Shown one piece after another: positions 44,803 to 56,822 of a DNA stretch of 64,000 nt (the stretch's first letter is position 1; every line of letters begins with the position of its first letter). The DNA comes from Crotalaria pallida. Lineage: Eukaryota > Streptophyta > Magnoliopsida > Fabales > Fabaceae. The DNA lies in assembly GCA_037953625.1 (NCBI GenBank), contig CM075655.1, positions 26,058,001 through 26,122,000 on the forward strand. Direction: 5' to 3'. Made by a program: the position numbers and the translations under genes. The notes below the pieces were generated by a model, which was not told the origin of the DNA, searched no databases, and saw only the letters and a program-made list of their open reading frames with translations.

Positions 44803-45945
44803 CTTTAGACACATGCATTAAGCAAAAACAATTTCATATTCCTAGAATATTAGCAATCATAGCACAATAATGATCTCTACGATAAATGAAATGTTACACT
44901 TATCCAATGTTCATATAATAGAAAATTAAAAAAAATCTGCAAGTTGAAAGAATAACATCAACACATACAAGAATGCTATCCATCTTCTATGTTAAACAAT
45001 GAGGAAATCAAGAATATCACTAATATTTTTTTTTTGATAAGATGCACACATACAACTCTAGCAAACCAAAATATTAATGTGGAAACCTACCCCAAATCCA
45101 AATGCATCCATTACTTTAACCAATTATCTCATTAGAGAAAACCCATACCACTATCAATTTAAGTTACGTTCACGAGAACCTCAAATTTAAAAGCCCTAAT
45201 GATATTTAAGAAGAGTTGAATCACTACAAATGAAAAAGCACATAGCACACTCTTCAATTTTTCATACAGGGAGCTAAAGACAAGAACTAGACAATGAGAT
45301 ATACATATATATATAAACCCAATTTTTAAAGCAAAAAATATGGATAACAAAATTTCACACTCAAAATTGGCACATAACAACACAATAATAATAAAAAATA
45401 GATATCAAAGAAAAACATATGAATTATCACGTAAGGAACCAAATGGAGGATTCATATATGCAAAGCAAACAAACTAAACACATTTTAAAATACTAATTAT
45501 AAAAAAAAAGGTCATAAAAATAAGCAAAATACGAAGATCAACACTTAGAAAATTAAGGCCCACAAAGTGGATAGCGAATAGAACGCAACTTCACTGGTTT
45601 TCTAGAATTGTCCTTGGAATATTATGGTAGGAATATACATTGGTTAGAATTCTATGGAAGAAAGGAAAATAAATAAAGAATAGTGAAGGTAGAAGGGTTT
45701 GTTTGATTTTTCTTAGCTAGAACAACAACAAACGAAGAAAAAAAATATAAAATGTCGACTAGGGTTCGAAATTCACCAAAGACTTGATATTAGCCATATA
45801 AAATCTACCAAACACCATTCATGCTCACTCCTTCGATAGACTCTACTACCGCCGATTAGGTGGGCCAAGCTCGTGTGAATTAAGCTTCTATAGCTAAAAA
45901 TCCCATTATTAAGCCCATTAAATAGGCATTATATTATTCAATTTC

Positions 45946-46351
45946 AATCAAGTCACATTTTTTCTAGATAATTAACCACCTCTAAGTTTTTGGATCTTGA
46001 AGAATGCAATCTGCATTTATCTTAACATTTTATGAAAATATATTTATATTTGTTATTTTAAAATTAACACTTAGTGAAACAACTTTCACAAGAAAGGTCA
46101 TAAAAGAAAATCTTTTTCTTCTTCTATGACCTTATTAATGGATGTACATTTAGAATGTAATTCCGTGAGGAAGGGCATGAAATAAAATTTATTCTTCTTT
46201 CGCGGCCTTACTCAAAAAAGCATATTTACACCATCATAAAGTAACCTCCATATTGTAAGGTCATAAAAGAAATTTTTTTTATTCTATATTCCGCGAGGAA
46301 GATTTCAAAAGAATGCAAATGTGCATAGCAAAGTGTGGGATGTGAAACCAA
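45946..46351. other. No feature recognised
   Basis: AT-rich DNA. GTCATAAAAGAAA(A/T)TT occurs twice (about 46098 and 46260) but I cannot assign it. Confidence 0.5.
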
Positions 46352-46600
46352 TAATTAGGCCTAGTGCAATTGGTAGATTATTGATTTTTTTTAAGTATGA
46401 TGTCAATAAGGGTTCAATCTCTGTTATATGTATAGAAAAATCTTTCTTAATAGAAGCAAAACCCACTTCGATTATTTTTATGCCTCGAAAGAAATTAGCC
46501 TTGACTATCAACCTAAGGATTCTCTTAATGAACCCAAAAAAAAAAAATTGGTGGGAGGGAGTTAAATCCTCTCACAACCCCTCTTTTAAAAGGTAATAAG
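46352..46600 (+). mobile_element. tRNA-derived SINE
   Basis: Box A TAGTGCAATTGG (46362-46373) and box B GGTTCAATCTC (46411-46421) fit the RNA polymerase III promoter consensus at a spacing suited to a tRNA-related head. An unrelated body follows, ending near CTCACAACCCCTCTTTTA. The body is matched by the fragment at 43404-43525, showing it is repetitive. SINEs depend on LINE enzymes; no target duplication was confirmed. Confidence 0.65.
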
Positions 46601-46707
46601 ATAAATTTATCATATCATATTAGTTCGACTAACCTTATACCATAAATTAAATTCAAACAATAATCATTTTACTATAGTTGGGGCTTAAAGTGTAATGACA
46701 TGGAATA

Positions 46708-46910
46708 AATTAATCAAGGGAAAGAAACACCCCAATCATCATCCCCTGTAAACTTGATTGCACATGACTAAATTAAACCCTTTAACATCACCTATAAACG
46801 TGATTGCGTGAATTAATCAAGGAAAAGAAACACCCCAGTCATCACCCCTTGTAAACTTGATTGTACATGACTAAATTAAACCCTTTAACTCTCTTATAAA
46901 CGAGATTGCA
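46708..46910. repeat. Tandem duplication, 103-bp period
   Basis: AATTAATCAAGG...GAAACACCCCA...CATCA-CCCCTGTAAACTTGATTG...CATGACTAAATTAAACCCTTTAA occurs twice (from 46708 and 46811), with ATAAACG(T/A)GATTGC after each. Confidence 0.85.
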
Positions 46911-46930
46911 CATGGCTAAAGTAAAGTAAA

Positions 46931-47416
46931 GAGTTAATAGTCTATTAAGTCTCCCAAAATACATCTGACATCAATTAAGTTCCCGAAAGATCAAACTAAC
47001 ATCAAGTTAGTCCCTCCGTCAGTTAATCCATTACTCCCTCTATCAATTACTATACCACATGGCACTTTCTCATTGACTATCTTTCCCAATGCATTTACAC
47101 ACGGAACCATAAGATCATTCATCCCTTGAATGAGATGAGGGTTGGGGATTTTTTTTTATTTTTCATCGTAAAATCTTAATTTTTGGATATAACCGTTGGG
47201 AGAGATGATCCTATGATTCCGTGTGTAAATGCGTTTAGAGATATAGCCAACAAGGATGTGACACGTGACAATTGACAGAGGGCATAGCACATTAACTAAC
47301 CGAGGAACTAATGTGATGCCATTTTGATCATTGGGGGACTTAATTGATTCCAAAATTCTTCTGGTATTAAGTTGATGCCAAGTGTATCTTTGGAGGACAT
47401 AACACACTATTAACTC
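46931..47416. mobile_element. Foldback MITE with arms of about 200 bp
   Basis: The left end GAGTTAATAG and right end CTATTAACTC are inverted. Pairing continues through TCAATTAAGT, the GTTAGT/ACTAAC region and GCATTTACACACGGAA over about 200 bp per arm, leaving a spacer of about 70-80 bp near 47130-47205. Flanks are TAAAGTAAA (46922-46930) and TTAAAGTAAA (47417-47426), a 9-bp duplication off by one base. No coding capacity. Mutator-like by TIR length and duplication size. Confidence 0.75.
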
Positions 47417-47426
47417 TTAAAGTAAA

Positions 47427-48689
47427 TGATGAACAATGCTAATTAATATTGGGTCCCATTGGTAAGGATTAACTCTCTAACATGTAGCCAACTCTAAGAC
47501 CTTAGTAACTTAAGGACTTTGAAACTCTGACAAGTTACTCGTTGTCTATACCACTCTTTTGAATTTATATGTTAAATGCAAAGCCACTACCATATTCATA
47601 AATTAAATTGTGAACAATTGCAATTGCTTGTTGCCCACCAAAACATCATTCGTATGAAGTTTTCAATGCTTGTTGACCACCATAAATGTTTATGAAAATT
47701 CATCTTCAGAAAGTTAAGTAGTCCGACTCCATCCATATATCAATACCTTTTAATTGAAAACACATAACAACTGTATAAAATTAACTTTAAGTCATACAAG
47801 CTAACTTACCATAAAACCAAACCAAAATCAGACCAATCCTAACTACTTGAAATACAGAAAATAATTCCATCACCTTGATTTCTAATGGTAGTGTAACAAA
47901 ACATAATTCTAGTAGCAAGATCTTGTTTAGCAATATGAAAAACATGTCCAGGGTGAGAACCACCTTCTGAGAGAATCCTACCTACTTATTCAAGGACTAT
48001 AAGTATGCTTAAAGCTAGCAACAACCTACTCTTTGTAAGCAATCTGTTCTGTAATGCAAGTCAAAAGATGAATTCGTGTCTTGGAACTATACATCAATTC
48101 CAAATGACCCTAGCAAATCTGAACATATTATGATGGGGTCTAAGTCAATTACACCTTCCTTAACAGAACAGGAGCCAGAGTTACTGATAGACCCTTTATC
48201 ATCAATGTAGAGACTCTTATTTTGTTACAAGCTGCCAAATTTGCTTTCCTTGGGCTGTCATCATTCACTCAATTAAGCATTCCTTGGACTCTTGTTACAT
48301 GCTCAGTGTCAATTGAAGCATGATATAGCAATTTGAACATGATGTTCTTGTTGACTTTCTTATGACAACAACAAAATAAGAGTCTCTCTGATTGGATCAC
48401 TGTGCCATATTATATAGATCTTTTTACTTTTAGACCTTGGATCTTCAAAGTGGTTTAGGTAACGGTTGATGATCTAGGATCTTCCTTGCCTTGTACTTTC
48501 TTGGCTATTTTCTTGTCATCGAGGGTGGATCCATTACTTAATGTTCACTTTGGCTGCCTCAAAGGTTTTTTCCTTTTCGTCTCTTTCGCCCTTTTTTGAG
48601 GAGTTCAGGATCTTTAATGTAGTTCTCACTTTCGTGTATAGTTCGTAGGAGGTCAGCATAAAGCCTTTTATATTTTCGAGTGGGAATTC
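47427..48689. other. No clear gene
   Basis: AT-rich DNA. One 40-50-codon minus-strand stretch at about 47845-47985 looks protein-like (SEGGSHPGHVFHIAKQDLAT) but is isolated and I do not recognise it. A minus-strand frame at 48534-48791 overlaps the tandem repeat below and is unconvincing. Confidence 0.4.
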
Positions 48690-48830
48690 ATCACTGTAAT
48701 TGTGCTTAAGAGCGACTTTTGAATTTCGTGTTTGAGGAGTTATCAATGTAATAGTGCTTAAAAACAACTTTCGAATATCCTGTTTAAGCAATTATCAATG
48801 TAATTGTGCTTAAAAGCAACTTTCGAATTA
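48690..48830. repeat. Three 52-bp tandem units
   Basis: ATCA(A/C)TGTAAT(T/A)GTGCTTAA(A/G)A starts at 48690, 48742 and 48794, followed each time by GC/AC-AACTTTCGAAT-like sequence. Confidence 0.85.
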
Positions 48831-50020
48831 AATTGCTACTTTCATTTATTCATTTATTAGAATCTTTCTATCCAACACTGGTTACAAGCCGTTTATGTGT
48901 ACCATTAGCCATGGGGGCAAATTTCGAAAGAGCATATTGTCTTTCATTAATAGAGCAATTGCTTTCATTGTACACAGGTTTAATCCGCTCACGACTCAAA
49001 ATGTCACGTTTACAAAACTATCAATGCGGTCAGAAATATTTTCAGAAATAATACAACACTGTGCTTCAAGAGCAAAGTAATACTTAACACTATACCCTTT
49101 CAGAGTCTTGAGGTGCAACATTAAGCTCGGCTTATAAGTTCATAAAACATCGAACATTATACAACTATTAATATTCTATGCCCATAGTATTTTACATAAG
49201 TCGTTGTATTAAGGGCAGCAGTTACATAACAAGTTTCAAGAGTCACATAGGTCCTAAATACAATTAATAATATCCTAATAATCAATTAAGCATGTATGTT
49301 GTATCTGGTCTAAACGACCATCAGGAATCACCATCCTGCATCATAAGCCTCAATCGAACTCATCCCAGCTTCACGGACACCATCCATGTCTAAACGAACT
49401 CAATAGGAAAATAGGCAAACATTCAAGCTGTGAGGTCAAATCTAGGCTGAGGGCTAGTGTTGGCTAGGAGGTAAGATCACCGGTACATATCCAATTTTAA
49501 CTCTAAAAACATGACAACTAGTATTTGATCTCTAAAATATTCGTAAAGTTTCTTTATCGGCCAGGGGACTAAACTTCTTTGTTTTTTGTTTTACAAACTT
49601 CTCTTCTATAATATCGTAGAAAAAACCACTCTTAATAATAAAGTCACTTATTTTTTCTGATAGAAAATATGGTAAAAGAGAACTCTAAAACAAAATTCCT
49701 ATATAATCAATAACTAAAATTCTTTCTACCATATTTGAAACAAGGAGTTGTTTTTATCGAAATAATATACATAACCTAGGTAACTTGGATAGAGTCTTCA
49801 TGAATCTAGAGAGGGAGCGCAAAGATGGACATTGCTATCATTTTAAGGCATCAAGGAAGACAAAGAAAGAATTATTATTTTATGTCACTTTGCTTCCTAA
49901 GATGATGAACTAATAGAGAAAATAAAAATCATGAGTTATGGATTAATGGAGAAGAATAAAAAAAAAGTGACGATAATCGTTAAAGAAATATCCCTCTCAA
50001 AGTTAGGGACTAATGTAACA
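48831..50020. other. No feature recognised
   Basis: AT-rich DNA without coding, repeat or RNA gene signals that I can support. Confidence 0.5.
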
Positions 50021-50029
50021 TTTATTTAA

Positions 50030-50387
50030 GGCAAAACCACTAGATTGGTCCTGTAAGTTATTTTTTGGTTGCGATTTCGTCCCTTAACTTTTTTTCGTTT
50101 CAAATAAGTCCTGAAGTTGTTGTCGTGTAACAAATAAGTCCTTTCCGTTAGTTTTTTCTATTTAGTGACATGTGTCACTCAACTAATGGTGCCACGTATT
50201 AAAAAATGATTTAATAAATTTTTTTCAAATTTTCTTATGGTGACACGTGTCGCTTAATGAAAAAAATTAACGGAAAGGACTTATTTGTTACACTTCAACA
50301 ACTTCGGACTTATTTGAAACGAAAAAAAGTTAAGGGACGGAATCGCAACTAAAAAATAACTTAAGGGATCAATCTAGTAGTTTTGCC
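50030..50387. mobile_element. Foldback MITE with perfect 9-bp target duplication
   Basis: 358 bp bounded by GGCAAAAC and GTTTTGCC. Arms of about 130-150 bp pair almost throughout (AGATTGGTCC..., TTGCGATT, CGTCCCTTAACTTTTTTTCG, TTTCAAATAAGTCC, AACAAATAAGTCCTTTCCGT). TTTATTTAA flanks both sides (50021-50029 and 50388-50396). The 9-bp duplication and G-starting long TIR point to a Mutator-like non-autonomous element. Confidence 0.88.
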
Positions 50388-50396
50388 TTTATTTAA

Positions 50397-50789
50397 TGTT
50401 AGGGTCTAAAGTGAAAAGGAAATACAAAGTCAGGCAAAAGTGATATTACTTTCTCCAACTAAAACCAAAAGGACGTTGTTGTGGTTGAGTTAATGGTCAC
50501 GAGGCAATACTGTTAAAGTGTGATGAAGACAATTAGCTTCAAGGATTAACGTCAATGACATTATCCAATCTTAGGAACTAAAATCCTATTTGTTTAATTT
50601 TGGGGACGAAAGTGGCCGATGAGTGTATTCATACGGACCAAAGTAACCATTTATCCGATTCTTAATATGTTGTCAACTGACCCTACTTCTGAGGACATTT
50701 TGATTAATGACGAACTCAAGACAGACTCCAATCGAAGGGTGTAAGATGTTTAAATTATTCCAACATTAATCTAGAGATTTAAACTAAAT

Positions 50790-50821
<32 letters not shown>

Positions 50822-51539
50822 TACACTTGACTGATGGATGAAGCTAAGCAAAAAATTCTGAACTTGACATGGTTCAAAATGGATACCTTCCCTATAAGTT
50901 ATTTGGGAATTTCTCTCTCTCTCTCTCTACAAAGAGTATTTAAAAACAACATGTTAATGTCTAGTGGATAGAATCACCAGTAGACAACACAGTTGGGTTA
51001 CAAGGAAGTAGTCATGTCATGAAAGATGTCAATTGATCAATTCTATCATTCTACACAATTACTAGGAATCACTATTCATCCTATCATAAATAATAAATCA
51101 TTTAATTGAAGATAAATGGATAGGTTTCTTGTGCCGATGTAGATAGATGAAAAAAATAATGTAAAACTAAACTAGAGTCAAATATGAAAATGGATGAAAA
51201 ATGGTGGTCTAAATGTGAAAAACGGCACATTCTAGAACTTAATTAGTAATGGTGGTGAAACTTGTGCGACATCTAGTTTCAAAAAACAATACTATATATG
51301 TGATGTGAAATAGTTGTGTTAATCTGAAAAACCAAGACTTCAAATATCACTTACCACTCCATGATTACAGCTAGCACTGAAAAAAAAGGGTAATGAAAGT
51401 CGAGGATAAACTTGATCAGGGGTTTGATAGTGGCAAGTGGAGGTATGTCCATAATGCATGGCAAATATATAATAAAAAATGCCTTCAAACAATAAACATG
51501 ACAACAAGAATGTTTAAGCTACAAGGGTTAAATAGAATG
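50397..51539. other. No gene; microsatellites
   Basis: A (TA)n run followed by (CA)n lies at about 50790-50822, and a TC run at about 50911-50929. Nothing else recognised. Confidence 0.6.
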
Positions 51540-53925
51540 GATTCAACATCCACAAACACAGTTTCATATTGCAAGACTAATCATTTTACTTTCATTTCAT
51601 TTAAATTTTCAAATCAAAACTACAAGAGTGTTCACTTTTCTTTCATTTCCGTGAACTTATGTCAAATGAGTTAATTAGAATTATTAAGTTAAAGCAAACA
51701 AAGATTATTGCATATCAGATTGATAGAGTAAAAGGATAATACTTTGAGAGATGAAAACCAATATGCTAACAAATGTGACCCTGTCAAAATCATTAGCAAC
51801 TAAAATGGTTTTCAAAACGATAACTTACAACTAATGTGTCCCATTTATAATTTTGATGGATTAAATGTATTTCACAATTGAACTTCTTTATTTTGATAAA
51901 TGAATATATTTAACTAATTAATTTATTGCATGTTTAACTAGAGCAACACATCCCTTATCATTGGTGCCTTAGTCCTTTACTAATTCTGCTGCGAGTTTTG
52001 ACCATATGAAGCATGTTGTGTAGAAGATGTTGCACTATGTTTAGGTATGAATCTTGTTATGAACTCCTCATATAAATCTCGATGGTCCTTAAAAAGTGTA
52101 GCAACCTATAATATACTATTTGTCAGAACAGAAAAATAAACCATATTTATGAAAAAAAATGACAAGAAAATCAACAAAGAGTGTCAAAAAAACACAAAGC
52201 ATATTACCTCACAATTAACATCATCAACGACTATCAGTTCTTTGCGGTACCTATTCAGAATGTCCAAGAATGATATGTAAACATGATCCTCGCTTTCAAA
52301 TCGTTCCTGTAGAAGCAAACCTATCAACATATGCTTGAAATTGAAAATTGCACTAAAAAGCCTCGTCAACCAAGAAGCATAGTCACCTTTGTCTTTTTCA
52401 CAAAGCTAACAGCTTCTTCATATTCTCTCTTTTTCTTCAGAGGAGCATCATCTTCCGTAAGTGTTATTTCATATCCATTTGGCAAGAAAGCATTAAATCC
52501 CAAAATTAAACTATTATACCCTTTGAATAGCTCCTTCACTCTTGCTATTACATCAGGAATGTTACTCCTGAAAATGACCCAAAAGTATTTAAAATAAACA
52601 CTTCTCTTTTCATTTTTAAAAATAACCACAAAGTGTAACATAGATTTTTTCAGAGTTTACCTTTGAGCCTTAAAATCTCTCAAAACCTCAAGGAGTATGT
52701 CATATTTTTCTCTTTGGTCTGGAAACGTGTCTTTCACTTTCTTAATATAGGATAAGGCATCATCGATAATGAGTTTATGCATAGTCGTTGATCCTCTACC
52801 TCCACCACCACCAAGGATTTGATTTTCGACATTGCTTCACACATGCAATAAGCAAAAACAATTTCATATTCCTACAATATTAACAATTATAGCACAATAA
52901 TGATCTCTACGATAAATGAAATGTTACCCTTATCCAATGTTCATATCATAAAAAAAAATCTACATGTTGAAAGAATAACATCAACACATACAAGAATGTT
53001 ATCTATCTTCTATGTTAAACAACGAGGTAATTTAGAACATCACTAATATTATTTTTTTTCGTACGATGCACACATACAACTCTAGCAAACCAAAATATTA
53101 ATGTGCAAACCTACCCCCAATCCATATGCATCGATTACTTTTAACCAATTATCTCATTAGAGAGAACCCAAACCACTATCAATTTAAGTTACATTCATGA
53201 GAACCCATCACTACAAATGAAAAAGCACAAAACACACTCTTCAATTATTCATGCAGGGAGCTAAAGACAAGAACTAGACGATGAGATATATATGCCCAAT
53301 TTTTAAAGCACAAAATATGGATAACAAACAATTTCACACTCAAAATTGGGACATAATAACAAAACAATAATAAAAAATAAATATCAAAGAAAAACATACA
53401 AATTATCATTCAAGGAACCAAATGGAGGATTCATATCTGCGAAGCCAACAAATTAAACACATTAGAAAATAATAATTATAAAAAAAATATGGTGATAAGA
53501 ATCAGCAAAATACGAAGATCAACTTTGGGAAAATAAAGATCCACTAAGTGGATAGGGAATAGAATGTAACTTCACCGATTTTCTAGAACTGTCCTTGGAA
53601 TATTATGGTAGGAAAACACATTGATTAGAATTTTATGAAAGAAAGGAAAAGAAAGAATAGTGAAGGTAGAAGGGTTTGTTTGATTTTTCTGAGACAAAAC
53701 AACAACAAACGAAGAAAAAAGTAAAAAAAGTTGACTAGGGTTCGAAATCACCGAAAACTTGATATTAGCCATATAAAAACTACCAAACACCATTCTTGTT
53801 CACTCCTTTGATAGTGTCTACTACCTCCTATCAAGTGGGCCAAGCTCGTGTGAATTAAGCTTCTCTACCTATTAATCCCCTTATTAGGCCCATTGAACTT
53901 GGCACTATCATATTTCATTTATTCA
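51540..53925 (-). repeat. Direct duplication, copy 2 (with SIN3-like fragment)
   Basis: Second copy of the 2.4-kb unit, 8.0 kb from the first. It has a duplicated CATTTTACTTTCATTTC-like segment near 51585-51650 that copy 1 has once. Confidence 0.85.
51980..52834 (-). CDS. SIN3-like PAH1-PAH2 fragment, copy 2 (open frame)
   Basis: Four exons with GT/AG borders: 52834-52661, 52567-52387, 52306-52208 and 52105-51980 (stop TAG). Phases fit (174, 181, 99 and 126 bp), giving about 192 uninterrupted codons. PAH1: LIIDDALSYIKKVKDTF, YDILLEVLRDFKAQR, VIARVKELFKGYNSLILGF. PAH2: EYEEAVSFVKKTKERF, SEDHVYISFLDILNRYRKEL, VATLFKDHRDLYEEF, RFIP. Plant SIN3-like corepressors are over 1,000 residues with PAH3 and an HDAC-interaction domain; this ends soon after PAH2. 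The 5' exon and start are uncertain; an ATG with MANIKFSVISN lies near 53770. It may be a truncated gene making a PAH-only protein, or a pseudogene not yet broken in this part. Confidence 0.7.
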
Positions 53926-54114
53926 GCCTTTTTTTATTAGGGTTTTGATTTTTTAACCCTCTAAGTTGGGTTTTTGACCGCCATTTAATTATTTTTTCCA
54001 AAAATGTCCCCCCCCCCACTTCATCTTTTTCCTCTTCCTCCTCTTCTTCTTCGCACCCACTTCTTCTTCTCCTTCTCCTTTTTTTCTTTTTCTTCTCATT
54101 CTTCCTCACTCACT
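53926..54114. repeat. Pyrimidine-rich tract with C11 run
   Basis: C11 at 54008-54018 followed by about 90 bp of TTC/CTC repeats up to the C-type LTR start. Low complexity, leader-like; origin unknown. Confidence 0.7.
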
Positions 54115-55689
54115 TGTAATAGCCCGATTTTCGTAACCCAAAATAATTAACTTTTCATTTATTAAAGTTGCAAAAATGAGGCCAAGTTTTTTTTTAAAAA
54201 AAAAACATTATTAGAAAGGCCTTTATGTATTCTAACATACTTCCTTGAAAACCGAGTTGTTACTAAAACAGTTTCCTTCATAAAACTTTTATCTTCACAA
54301 AGTGACTTGTTTCAAAAGCATCATTACAGTTCCCAAAAGATTACATTGTTCGGTTTTCCAGATAAAGTATTCCACATTACAGAATTAAAAGCTTAGCTTA
54401 ATTACATAAGTGGCTCATTGCTTGGTAATCCTTGACTCAAAATTACTAACAATAGACTTGACTAAAAAAACACTATCCCTAACTCTTCCTGTCGTACACA
54501 ACCGGATGAAGCATCCCTTTCTTCTTGCGCCCTTTCTTCACTCCCGAAGATGAAGCCACCTCTGTCGCTGCTTTCCTGTTGTCGTTAAACTCCAGCTCCA
54601 ATTCATCTAGAGTGATGATCTCCATACGATGCTCCGTCTGCCTGTTAAGATATCAGCAGCACCGATATGCCAACGAACAGGAGAGAGTAAGCGATCCGAA
54701 CGACGCATCGTCGACGGTGTGGGATTACAGAAGGCAAGATACTAGGACAATACAAACAAGACAAGCAATATACATACAACATAGCATTCAAACATATTAT
54801 CATTATCATCATCATCATCATTATCTTTCATTATTTTGCCAGACTTATTATCATTCCTTCATATAATCATTCTTTGTCTCAATTCCTTTTCTCAACTACA
54901 TCATTTCCATAAGATTTCGCTTCTCATAATCATAAATCTTTTATCACTCTTTAAACTTTTCTTATCATGTCTTATCAAATTACAACCATCGACGATTGGG
55001 GGAAATTTAGAACATCATCGAGGTACTCGTTTCATTTGCCATTAACACACACGTCTACATCTCCTCGGTCATCCACCCAACCTAGTCGGAAGCTAACAGG
55101 AGTACAGGACCTTTACCACGCGGGCACGTCAGCTGTCTCAATCATCAATTGGCTCCAAGCCAGGAGAGCTGTAGAAAACTCGGGTACAGTCTCAAATCAA
55201 TTTATATCATATCAAATCATTTCATATAATCAAGGCTCACTGTTTAAAACTCGGGTACAGTGGCAATCAAGATGCCCCGTTCCAGTCCCTCTCACTGTTC
55301 CTGAAATGCCATAGGGGTGACAGCACTATTCCAGTTCCGGGTGCAGAACTTACCACGGCATTAGGACCCAGTCCCCACCACGTCTGGTTACCACATATGG
55401 AATTCGTTCCGCCCAGAATAGTACTCAAGGCATCATGACGTTTTACCGCCCTAGCCTACCCTATTGCATTCACAACCCGAATATCCCTGATATCCGGGGT
55501 ACCTTCCTCTCCACTACTTCGATATCACACTCATAGATCACTGCATTAGTGTCTTTTAAAGTCTTTTATCTTTTTAATTAACCTAAGGTCGGCCCATCCT
55601 TTGTGCATCCCTTCAACGAGTCCCGACCACTAACTTTGCATAATCTTTTCTCCTCAGAGGACAGAGATGGGTTCACCTCATCATACTTG

Positions 55690-56325
55690 CATCTCATTTC
55701 GCAACTTTTCTCAACAATCTCATTTTATCATCTTTTAAAATCTCAAATCATAAACTTTCACAAAATCTCATTTCATAATCTTTCACGAAATTTCAATTCA
55801 CAATCTTTCTCAAAATCTTGTTCCATAAACTTTCTCAAAATTACCTTTTATAACTTCCTCAAAAGTCTCGTTTCGCAAAATTTTATCAAAGTATCATTTC
55901 ACAAACTTTCAAAATTTCTTATTTCACAAACCTTCTAAAAAGTTTCTTTCATCACTTTCTAAAAGTCTATTTCTCAAAATTTCTGAAAATCTCTTTTTAC
56001 AAAATCGTTAAAAATCTCATTTCACAAACCTTTCTTGAAAACTCACTTCATGGACTTTTACAAAATCTCTTTTCACAAATTTTACTTGAAAGAAAATCTC
56101 GTTTCAAAAACATTTTCAAAAATTCTAATTTTCATAAACCTTTTCAAAAATCCCATTTCACAAGCCTTTCTTAAAACAACATTTCACAATTTTCTCAAAA
56201 ATCTCCTTTCACCAACTTTTCACAAAATCTCCTTTCACAATCTTTTTCAAAATACCATTTCACAAACTTTTTTCAAAAATCTCAGTTCGTAAACTTTTTC
56301 AAAAATCTCATTTCAGTGAGCACTA
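55690..56325. repeat. Expanded TTTCACAAACTTTTTCAAAAATCTC array
   Basis: About twenty-five imperfect units of roughly 22-30 nt, twice as long as the matching arrays at 33040 and 61660. Confidence 0.75.
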
Positions 56326-56822
56326 GTGGAGGAGCAAGCTCAACTCAACACAAGTCTCATTTCCTCAATCATCAACAAAAGAGCCAAGCTCCACTCAAAT
56401 CACATCTCGTTTCAACATTACTTTTCCCAGCTCTGGCTTAACCTCATCTGTGACGACCTAACTTTTATTCCAAAGTAAAACATTTATATTTAGAAAATAC
56501 GACCATTTTTGTTCTTTGAAACTAAAAGTCAAGTCATCATCCATTATCAAATCTTGCGGAATTACATAAACATCGAGTCATGAAGACAAGTGATATAACA
56601 TCATATTTCATTCATGCTAAAAGGGGTATATATTACTTTCTTCATTTAAACAAAATACATAATTACTTGATTTAACACTCTAGGTCATTACATTATATTA
56701 CATATATTACACCAAAATTCATAACAACCTAGAGCATATGGTTCATGACTCAAAATATAAAAACTATAGATAAGAGAAAACCTGATGGATTATATCATTC
56801 ACATTCCACCCCACAACTTAAC

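Larger units (their letters stand above)
43525..45945 (-). repeat. Direct duplication, copy 1 (with SIN3-like fragment)
   Basis: About 2.4 kb that recurs at 51540-53925 in the same orientation, starting near GATGGATTCAATATTCACAA and ending near GGCCCATT(A/G)AA. Small indels and many substitutions separate the copies. Confidence 0.85.

Noticed and set aside
46352..46430. Functional tRNA gene
   Set aside because: Box A and box B are present but the cloverleaf arms cannot be drawn and a SINE body follows.
48534..48791. Minus-strand 85-codon frame
   Set aside because: Partly made of the 52-bp tandem repeat and without splice, start or family evidence.
55603..56292. Two frames with HKISFHNL-like repeats
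   Set aside because: Produced by the TTTCACAAAC/TTTTCAAAA array; periodic by DNA repetition, not by protein constraint.
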